Positions 5,923 to 10,764 of a DNA stretch of 10,764 nucleotides are shown in pieces; the first letter of the stretch is position 1, and every line of letters starts with the position of its first letter. The stretch is from CAZDIO01 sp964505555 (GTDB taxonomy: Bacteria; Bdellovibrionota_C; UBA2361; SZUA-149; CAZDIO01): the NCBI GenBank assembly GCA_964505555.1, contig CAZDIO010000059.1:1-10764 (forward strand), in the 5' to 3' direction. The notes beneath the pieces are model-generated. The model searched no databases and was not told where the DNA came from. It saw only the letters and a list, made by a program, of their open reading frames with translations. A program made the position numbers and the translations under genes.

Positions 5923-7506
5923 GAGCCCTACCGCCCATAGGTATGCTGGGGTCTCATCCAACTTCACATAAGCAAATGGCGTTCCACGAAGCGCTTCGTT
6001 ACAAAAATTAAGTGCAAAGAGAAACATCTCGATACACCACAAATTAAGCTTCATCACCATCGTTCCAAATGGGAACCCCAGATAGTACCACGGCAACGAC
6101 ACCGCTCCGAAACAGATGCACCCTATGGAGAAAAGAGGAATAGAAACAAGATTGATAATCGGAGAAAGCGGCGAGAATGTCTGGAGGCGAACCAACAACA
6201 CTGCTGTTGTTAATGTCCACGCCCCAAGACAAGAAATAAAGGCGGCTACTATTTTCTTCCAGAAAGATAACCCCGCTCTTCGTGGATGCTTGGTCCCCAC
6301 AAGGAGCAGTCCCAAAAGAGCAGCAAACGTTAATTGAAATCCTAATTCAAAAAAACTTCCTGGCCAAAAAAGAAGCACTACTAACATTGCAAGAAAGAGC
6401 GTCTGCATCGCATTGCTCTTTCTCCCTAACATCTGGCCTATTGCAAACACACCAAGCGCAAAAATCGAGCGAATCGTAGTCGGCACTCCACCAACCAGGA
6501 CGGTATAAGCACACGCTCCAGCAAATGCAAATAAGGCACAGGGAATCTCTATGGGAAGATGAAGGAGAAGTATTTCGAAACGTCCAAAAAGAAAACGAGA
6601 GAGCTTATAGAGCGCCGCAAAGAGAATCCCGACATGAAATCCAGAAACGACTAAAAGGTGGCTTGTGCCGGTCTCTCGAAACAGGTCGTTAAGAGAAGTC
6701 GAGAGAAGATTCATCTCACCAAGGGTTCCTGCAAGAAGCACAGACAGCGCATCCTTGTTTCCAAAATCTCGTTGAATTTGTTTTAAGAATCGTTCCCGGT
6801 TATTTTCCTCTGCCACCTCACGGTGGAGATCGAGCACTGCTCTTACTGTACCTACACCGGAAATCCCTCTTCGAAAGAGATATCCTTGATACGAAAAGGG
6901 ATCAGGAAGAAAATCTCTAGAGTGAGTAATGAATCGAGGCTTAACATAGAGAGATATTCTATCTCCAACACGAAGCGAGCCTGATTTTACCCAGGGCAGA
7001 TCAGGAGCAGAGAGAAGAAGTTTTGTTCGTTGTTGACCATCCTCTTTGACAAGAAATACAATACGAACTTCACCCGCTTTTGGACGTTCGACCCTTTGTA
7101 TCTCTCCCTGGAGAGAGATGATCCCTTTTTCATCTGCGCTGTCTTTTAAAAATAAATCGCGACCACTCTCTCCAGGCAGTTGCGCCCTCATCAAAAAGAA
7201 GGAGAAAACAAACAAGGCACTGAGAAAAAGTGTGCTTGAGCGTTTTTGGCAAAAAACATTTTGCCAAACGAGAAGAGAGAAAAATCCAAAAGAGAACGTT
7301 AGCCATAACCATAAACCTCCTACGAACACACTTGCTACACTTTGCGTAAATACCACTATCCCTACAGGAATCAGCAGATCAAAGCGCATTCTTTGGCGGG
7401 AAGCTTGTTGCATGTGGTCACCAAGTGGGCTATTTTCAAAGCGTTCGATAGCGGAGCATTTCCTTAACTGAGGAAACCCATTTACCTGAGAGGGCAATTT
7501 TTTCAT
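5785..7506 (-). CDS. comEC: ComEC/Rec2-type competence membrane channel, without nuclease domain
   Basis: A 573-residue polytopic protein of the ComEC/Rec2 family, which carries single-stranded DNA across the inner membrane in natural transformation. Membrane segments lie at about 43-110. The soluble OB-like/DUF4131 region spans about 125-240 (GEIQRVERPKAGEVRIVFLV, DPFSYQGYLFRRGI). The competence domain follows, with the hallmark SHLLVVSGFHVG (His283, His291), GGVPTTIRSIF and FFELGFQLTFAALLGLLL. The metallo-beta-lactamase-like domain of long ComECs is absent, as in many shorter ones including chlamydial forms. The tail after the last TM is polar and lies antisense to the membrane gene at 5530-5922. 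ATG 7506 has AGGTGA nine bases upstream, inside the coding sequence of the divergent gene; Met32 (7413) with a weak GGTGA is an alternative that would relieve the overlap. It is probably transcribed alone. Confidence 0.88.
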   Translation of the reverse strand: MKKLPSQVNGFPQLRKCSAIERFENSPLGDHMQQASRQRMRFDLLIPVGIVVFTQSVASVFVGGLWLWLTFSFGFFSLLVWQNVFCQKRSSTLFLSALFVFSFFLMRAQLPGESGRDLFLKDSADEKGIISLQGEIQRVERPKAGEVRIVFLVKEDGQQRTKLLLSAPDLPWVKSGSLRVGDRISLYVKPRFITHSRDFLPDPFSYQGYLFRRGISGVGTVRAVLDLHREVAEENNRERFLKQIQRDFGNKDALSVLLAGTLGEMNLLSTSLNDLFRETGTSHLLVVSGFHVGILFAALYKLSRFLFGRFEILLLHLPIEIPCALFAFAGACAYTVLVGGVPTTIRSIFALGVFAIGQMLGRKSNAMQTLFLAMLVVLLFWPGSFFELGFQLTFAALLGLLLVGTKHPRRAGLSFWKKIVAAFISCLGAWTLTTAVLLVRLQTFSPLSPIINLVSIPLFSIGCICFGAVSLPWYYLGFPFGTMVMKLNLWCIEMFLFALNFCNEALRGTPFAYVKLDETPAYLWAVGLLMSFYFLAFFPRIKNDGSRQAKKNSTDDQKHLSTKDYELVEVYSR

Positions 7507-8305
7507 GAGATCAGCTCACCTGTTACTCCAAAATAGTTATCGAGTTTCCCCGTTCAATCGTAATTTTCTCACTCCCTTTCTCCCCATTATCGTTCTCTCG
7601 ATCTCCTTTCTCTCTGTCACTTCGTGCAGAACGCTCTCTCCTCAAAAGGAACTTGATGCATCGCTTGCAACAACAACGTGGCTTGAAGGTCGGTATGGTT
7701 TTGTTAATGAGCCTCAACTTGCCAGGTTACTGCATCGGATCACGATCCGATTGGCAGAACCGGTGAGCTCAGGATCGTTGAGTTCATTTACGAGCAAAGA
7801 TTTATCGTCGTATGGAACAAACTACCCCTGGCAGATCTTTGTCCTTGATACTCTTGAACCAAACGCTTTTTCTTCAGGAGGAGGTATTGTTTTTCTTACG
7901 CGAGGATTAATTCGTCAGTTGAGCTCTGAAGCAGAGCTTGCCGCAGTCATTTCACACGAAATGTCTCACCAACTCCTTGGTCACACCACTGATGCTATTG
8001 AGCACACCATGAAAACCGCCAATCATTCCGAAGAAGGTCCCCGCTTTCACTTTACACTTCAGCATGAAATCGATGCGGATACTTTGGGAATAAGAATTTT
8101 AAACCTTGCTCGGTATGATATTCGCAGAGCCTCTTTACCCCTCTCTATTGATTATCGTCCTTTAGAAAGTCTTGTTTCAGTAAATGATCCAAATTGGAGA
8201 GAGAGTCGTCTTGCACATCTGCAATGGGTAGTTGAAAATACCCCTGGTTTTATTCCTGGAACGGTGAGTTCGCGGGAGTTTAACCGCATAAAGCGATTGA
8301 TGTAA
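7505..8305 (+). CDS. M48-family zinc metallopeptidase, predicted lipoprotein
   Basis: A 266-residue exported protease. The zinc site is His151-Glu152-Met-Ser-His155 (HEMSH in VISHEMSHQLLGH), and the third ligand is Glu188 in HEIDADTLG, the M48 pattern. The preceding FLTRGLIRQLSSEAELAAV is the usual M48 lead-in. The N-terminus has an unusually long n-region (about 20 residues), a hydrophobic core (FLPIIVLSISFL) and a lipobox V-T-S-Cys41, so the mature protein should be lipid-anchored, probably in the outer membrane as in the LoiP/BepA-type proteases that handle outer-membrane proteins; the substrate is unknown. The ATG at 7505 has GAGAGGG ten bases upstream and shares CATG with the comEC start on the other strand. 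It is followed after 37 bases by glyA, so probably co-transcribed. Confidence 0.87.
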   Translation: MRSAHLLLQNSYRVSPFNRNFLTPFLPIIVLSISFLSVTSCRTLSPQKELDASLATTTWLEGRYGFVNEPQLARLLHRITIRLAEPVSSGSLSSFTSKDLSSYGTNYPWQIFVLDTLEPNAFSSGGGIVFLTRGLIRQLSSEAELAAVISHEMSHQLLGHTTDAIEHTMKTANHSEEGPRFHFTLQHEIDADTLGIRILNLARYDIRRASLPLSIDYRPLESLVSVNDPNWRESRLAHLQWVVENTPGFIPGTVSSREFNRIKRLM

Positions 8306-8342
8306 TTGGTTATTAATAATTTGACCTCAGAAAGGAGTAGAA

Positions 8343-9863
8343 ATGATGTCGGCAAGAAATATTATTGAAGCATATTTAAAAAACAGACCTCTTGAGCAGG
8401 TCGATCATCGATTTCTGGCCTACCTCTGCAATCTCAGCACCGTCGCTGAGGTCTCTCCCGAAGTGTCAACGAGTATCGTTTCTGAACTTCGCGATCAGCG
8501 AAGCAATCTCAAGCTCATCGCCAGCGAGAACTATTGTTCATTTGCCACCCAGCTTGCAATGGGAAACCTACTAACTGACAAGTACGCAGAAGGGTATCCA
8601 TTTCATCGCTTCTATGCAGGGTGCGATAATATTGATGCCATTGAGGCGCTTGCCTGTGAAGAAGCTCGAAAGCTCTTTGGATGTGAGCATGCTTATGTAC
8701 AACCCCATAGTGGCGCTGATGCAAATCTCGTTGCCTTTTGGGCGATCTTACATACGCGGGTGGGCGCTCGGATATTAAATGAACTGGGCACAGAGAAACT
8801 TACTGATCTTACCTCTGAGCAGTGGAAAGAGTTTCGAAAAGAGATGGGAAATCAACGCCTCTTGGGGCTTGATTACTACTCCGGAGGACATCTCACCCAC
8901 GGTTATCGGTTTAATGTTTCTGCACAGATGTTTGATGTGCACTCTTATACGGTAGATAAAAACACCGGTCTTCTTGATTACGACAATATTGAAAAACTTG
9001 CCAAAGAGGTAAAGCCATTAATCCTTCTTGCCGGATACAGCGCTTACCCGCGTGCACTCAACTGTAAACGACTTCGACAGATTGCTGATTCAATTGGCGC
9101 GGTGCTGATGGTTGATATGGCACATTTTTCTGGTCTTGTTGCTGGTGGAGTATTTCAAGGAGATGAAAACCCCATTCCGCATGCTCATGTGGTAACAACC
9201 ACCACACACAAAACGCTTCGTGGTCCTCGTGGGGGGATGGTGCTGTGTACAAAAGAGTTTTCCGAACAGGTCGATAAAGGATGTCCGTTGGTGCTTGGTG
9301 GCCCGTTAGGACACGTCCTTGCTGCAAAAGCGGTATGTTTTCGTGAAGCAAACACCCCTGAGTATAAAACGTATGCAAAGAAAATAGTTGAAAATGCGCG
9401 CTTCCTCGCAAAAGCGTGCATTGATGAAGGGATTCCAGTAGCAACAGGGGGCACAGACAATCACCTTATGCTTCTTGATGTTAGACAATTTGAGATTAAC
9501 GGTCGACAGGCTGAGGGTTCAGTTCGAGAGTGCGGAATCACCCTGAATAGAAACGCCCTTCCTTTTGATCCCAACGGTCCCTGGTTTACCAGTGGCTTGC
9601 GAATTGGGACACCCGCAGTTACAACACTTGGAATGGGTGCAGGAGAGATGAAAGAGATCGCTTCGATCTTAAAGTTTGTGCTCTCTGGAACAAAGCCTGC
9701 AAAAGCCGATAAGGGAGGGATGAGTAAAACAAAATACCTCCTTGATGAAAGAGTGCGTGAAGAAGCCCGAAAGCGAACAAAAGCGATCCTCGATCGCTTT
9801 CCGGTATATCCAAACTTGGATCTGGATTTTCTGATGAAGCACTTTAACGTCGAACGTTCATAA
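8343..9863 (+). CDS. glyA: serine hydroxymethyltransferase, long chlamydial-type form
   Basis: A 506-residue cytoplasmic PLP enzyme interconverting serine and glycine with tetrahydrofolate, the main source of one-carbon units. Landmarks are LKLIASENYCS, LLTDKYAEGYPFHRFY, VQPHSGADANL, YYSGGHLTHGYRFNVS, VDMAHFSGLVAGG and TTTTHKTLRGPRGG with the PLP lysine Lys290, then GGTDNHLMLLDV. Compared with the usual enzyme of about 417 residues there is a longer N-terminus, an insertion before the SGGHLTHG motif (around LNELGTEKLTDLTSEQWKEF) and a C-terminal end DRFPVYPNLDLDFL that matches chlamydial GlyA; spirochaetes have a similar long form. Family knowledge: chlamydial GlyA is reported to racemise alanine weakly and may supply D-Ala. 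ATG 8343 and the next ATG both fit the AAGGAG five to eight bases upstream. It probably forms an operon with the M48 gene. Confidence 0.96.
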   Translation: MMSARNIIEAYLKNRPLEQVDHRFLAYLCNLSTVAEVSPEVSTSIVSELRDQRSNLKLIASENYCSFATQLAMGNLLTDKYAEGYPFHRFYAGCDNIDAIEALACEEARKLFGCEHAYVQPHSGADANLVAFWAILHTRVGARILNELGTEKLTDLTSEQWKEFRKEMGNQRLLGLDYYSGGHLTHGYRFNVSAQMFDVHSYTVDKNTGLLDYDNIEKLAKEVKPLILLAGYSAYPRALNCKRLRQIADSIGAVLMVDMAHFSGLVAGGVFQGDENPIPHAHVVTTTTHKTLRGPRGGMVLCTKEFSEQVDKGCPLVLGGPLGHVLAAKAVCFREANTPEYKTYAKKIVENARFLAKACIDEGIPVATGGTDNHLMLLDVRQFEINGRQAEGSVRECGITLNRNALPFDPNGPWFTSGLRIGTPAVTTLGMGAGEMKEIASILKFVLSGTKPAKADKGGMSKTKYLLDERVREEARKRTKAILDRFPVYPNLDLDFLMKHFNVERS

Positions 9864-9883
9864 AGTTTTTACGAACGTTTGGC
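9849..9883 (+). terminator. hairpin over the glyA stop codon
   Basis: AACGTTC-A-TAAA at 9853-9864 pairs with TTTA-C-GAACGTT at 9868-9879 around a GTT loop, with one mismatch; weaker pairs extend it to 9849-9883. The stem includes the TAA stop. No clear U-run follows, so it may be an mRNA 3'-end structure and not a classical intrinsic terminator. Confidence 0.4.
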
Positions 9884-9890
9884 CTATTTC

Positions 9891-9930
9891 TTCTCTGCGT
9901 CTCTGCGCCTCTGTGGTTCAATAAAAATAG
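9891..9930 (+). repeat. dispersed CTCTG-type repeat, copy A
   Basis: Three 8-9 base units (TCTCTGCG, TCTCTGCG, CCTCTGTGG) followed by TTCAATAAAAATAG. It is closely matched by the inverted copy at 10014-10054 and by the shorter copy at 307-337. It lies in the glyA 3' intergenic region. Confidence 0.85.
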
Positions 9931-10013
9931 CGAAACGTACTACAAAGAACTACCAACATCTCAGAAGCAAATCGTGAGCAGTCAACTTCGAGCGAAGGAT
10001 CCTATTTGTGAAG

Positions 10014-10054
10014 CTTTATTTTATTAACCACAGAGGCTCAGAGGCACAGAGAAG
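10014..10054 (-). repeat. dispersed CTCTG-type repeat, copy B (inverted)
   Basis: Read on the minus strand it gives TTCTCTG, TGCCTCTGAG, CCTCTGTGGTT and AATAAAATAAAG, aligning with copy A over about 40 bases with a few differences, including a two-base gap after GGTT. A and B thus form an inverted pair around 83 bases and could fold into one long stem. Confidence 0.85.
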
Positions 10055-10064
10055 ATCTGTAGAA

Positions 10065-10124
10065 ATCAGGAGGGTGGAGCTTGGTTCCCTTTTTGGGGCG
10101 CAAGTTTTCTCCAACAGTCCTGAT
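10065..10124. ncRNA. nested hairpin, candidate structured RNA or bidirectional terminator
   Basis: Four successive complementary pairs are visible: ATCAGGA (10065-10071)/TCCTGAT (10118-10124), TGGAG (10075-10079)/CTCCA (10109-10113), CTTG (10080-10083)/CAAG (10101-10104) and CCC (10087-10089)/GGG (about 10095-10097). Small internal loops separate them. It lies 36 bases beyond the stop of the minus-strand gene and about 200 bases beyond glyA. No U-run flanks it, so its role is open. Confidence 0.4.
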
Positions 10125-10160
10125 CTTTGTTGATATCAATCTCCCTACTGCATGACAGAT

Positions 10161-10415
10161 TTAGCGGCGACTACGGGGCACGAGCGTGCCGAGCATGCGA
10201 GCGATTCGGGTCCAGCCGTATGTTTCGGCAAGAAAACTTCGAATCTTTGCGTTGTCGTAGCGTCTTTTCTCTAAATCCCTTGTAACCTCGACAAGAAGAT
10301 CGCGGCTGTTTAGCCACGAAAGCCCTTCCTGTCTTTCAAGAACAACATGAGCCCTACCCGCACTGGGAAATGCCTGAACAATCGCCGCACGGACAAGTCT
10401 TCGATTCGTAACCAT
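10161..10415 (-). CDS. hypothetical small Arg-rich protein
   Basis: An 84-residue soluble protein of no recognised family. It is rich in arginine (RRLVRAAIVQAF, EKRRYDNAKIRSFL, GWTRIARML, VPRSRR) and contains a likely helix in the middle (NSRDLLVEVTRDLEKRRY). The basic ends could suit nucleic-acid or ribosome binding, but that is only a guess from composition. The ATG at 10415 is well supported by GAGGAG (minus strand of 10423-10428) seven bases upstream, which is the main reason to call it a gene. It is slightly richer in G+C than glyA. It stands alone, convergent with glyA across a repeat-bearing gap, and its leader contains the hairpin at 10504-10568. Confidence 0.6.
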   Translation of the reverse strand: MVTNRRLVRAAIVQAFPSAGRAHVVLERQEGLSWLNSRDLLVEVTRDLEKRRYDNAKIRSFLAETYGWTRIARMLGTLVPRSRR

Positions 10416-10503
10416 GTCTGTTCTCCTCTTCCATGAAAAAGTCAGGACACAACGGACAAAACTAGACGATAAACCTTGGTGGGACCTACATAAAACCTTA
10501 GAA

Positions 10504-10568
10504 AGCTTCCACCTCTCCTCGGTAGTTTTCGCTTTGGAAAATCAGCGAAAACTAGATGAGGAGAAGCT
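10504..10568. other. long imperfect hairpin
   Basis: TAGTTTTCGCT (10523-10533) pairs perfectly with AGCGAAAACTA (10544-10554) around a 10-base loop. After a small internal loop CTCCTC (10515-10520) pairs with GAGGAG (10558-10563), and AGCTT (10504-10508) with AAGCT (10564-10568). In total 22 pairs. It would lie in the 5' leader of the minus-strand small gene. Confidence 0.7.
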
Positions 10569-10748
10569 AGAGAACACATCTACTCAGAGAGCTTCTTCTT
10601 TCTTAAAGTTTCGATGGTGGGAAAGCACGAAGAGATGCCAAAAAGAGTATGAATTTTATAAGTCCTTGAGATATTTATAAAATTAGAGCGGGAGCCACTT
10701 TTGGTCGCCACAAGGAATCATCTCCTCTCGCGACTAGTTGCAAGCTCC

Positions 10749-10764
10749 TGTCGTTGCGAGCGAA
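10749..10764. repeat. partial copy of a GTCRTTGCGAGCGAA-type dispersed repeat
   Basis: TGTCGTTGCGAGCGAA at the very end of the window matches the opening of a palindromic repeat (GTCATTGCGAGCGAAGCGA...) seen in intergenic DNA of several bacterial groups. The window cuts it off, so the rest cannot be seen. Confidence 0.35.

Larger units (their letters stand above)
9931..10160. other. intergenic block between convergent glyA and the small minus-strand gene
   Basis: 9864-10160 has no convincing gene. It holds the two inverted CTCTG-type repeats, the 83-base spacer between them (9931-10013), and the nested hairpin at 10065-10124. No tRNA or known riboswitch is recognised. Confidence 0.6.
10416..10764. 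other. right-edge region without a convincing gene
   Basis: These 349 bases hold the ribosome-binding site and probable leader of the minus-strand gene, a strong imperfect hairpin (10504-10568) and, at the window edge, the beginning of a GTCGTTGCGAGCGAA-type repeat. An 88-codon plus frame from 10414 has no ribosome-binding site and overlaps the other start codon. On the minus strand a 29-codon open frame enters from the edge and ends at a TAA near 10678; it is probably translated repeat sequence. Confidence 0.5.

Noticed and set aside
7046..7471. 141-codon plus frame inside comEC
   Set aside because: It is antisense to the N-terminal part of comEC, which matches its family; the frame is rich in Lys/Arg/Ser/Thr as expected of a shadow.
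8515..9813. Several minus-strand open frames of 60-128 codons inside glyA
   Set aside because: They are antisense shadows of a highly conserved gene and show no start signals or protein-like composition.
10175..10190. GGCACG-AG-CGTGCC inverted repeat near the 3' end of the small gene
   Set aside because: The loop is only two bases and it lies in the coding sequence; it is likely a by-product of Arg/Val/Leu codons.
10414..10680. 88-codon plus-strand frame
   Set aside because: It has no ribosome-binding site, overlaps the well-supported minus-strand start, and contains the long hairpin; its composition (WW pairs, many Lys/Glu/Ser) does not suggest a fold.
1..10764. CRISPR array, tRNA, rRNA or full insertion sequence
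   Set aside because: No regularly spaced repeats, no cloverleaf or rRNA motifs and no transposase frame were seen.

Overview
The window reads as bacterial chromosome from a Chlamydiota-like organism or another bacterium with chlamydial-type enzymes. The best evidence is a 506-residue serine hydroxymethyltransferase. It has the long chlamydial/spirochaetal layout, with extra N-terminal, internal and C-terminal segments compared with the E. coli-sized enzyme of about 417 residues. A ComEC-like channel without its nuclease domain also fits. The lineage is an inference. Most genes are moderately AT-rich; the one gene at 507-992 is clearly GC-rich and looks foreign.

Layout. 1-506 is mostly non-coding. 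It holds a 15-base tandem repeat, the possible remains of a tiny membrane-protein gene, one copy of a dispersed CTCTG-type repeat and a candidate promoter. 507-992 (+) encodes a PhnB-like VOC protein that ends tail-to-tail with a minus-strand operon. That operon runs from 5311 down to 1025: a small membrane-anchored protein, a cystathionine beta-synthase whose ribosome-binding site overlaps the upstream stop codon, and an 822-residue tandem D-Ala-D-Ala-ligase-like protein with two complete but differently decayed active sites. 5312-5529 is a divergent control region with a 21-base dyad. 5530-5922 (+) is a two-TM protein whose 3' end overlaps comEC (7506-5785, -). comEC starts head-to-head, sharing CATG, with an M48 metallopeptidase lipoprotein (7505-8305, +), which is followed by glyA (8343-9863, +). 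After glyA comes an intergenic block with inverted copies of the dispersed repeat and a nested hairpin. Then follow a small Arg-rich protein gene (10415-10161, -) with a strong ribosome-binding site and a repeat-bearing right edge.

How the genes may fit together. CBS and GlyA both act on serine. GlyA of chlamydiae is reported to racemise alanine as a side activity, so GlyA and the tandem ligase could share a D-amino-acid/cell-wall theme; this is inference, since they lie in separate operons about 5 kb apart. ComEC (DNA uptake) and the M48 lipoprotein (envelope proteolysis) are cell-envelope functions. The observation most worth pursuing is the double ligase: the N-terminal half keeps the Tyr of D-Ala-D-Ala ligases, while the C-terminal half has Phe there and Cys in place of the catalytic-triad Ser.
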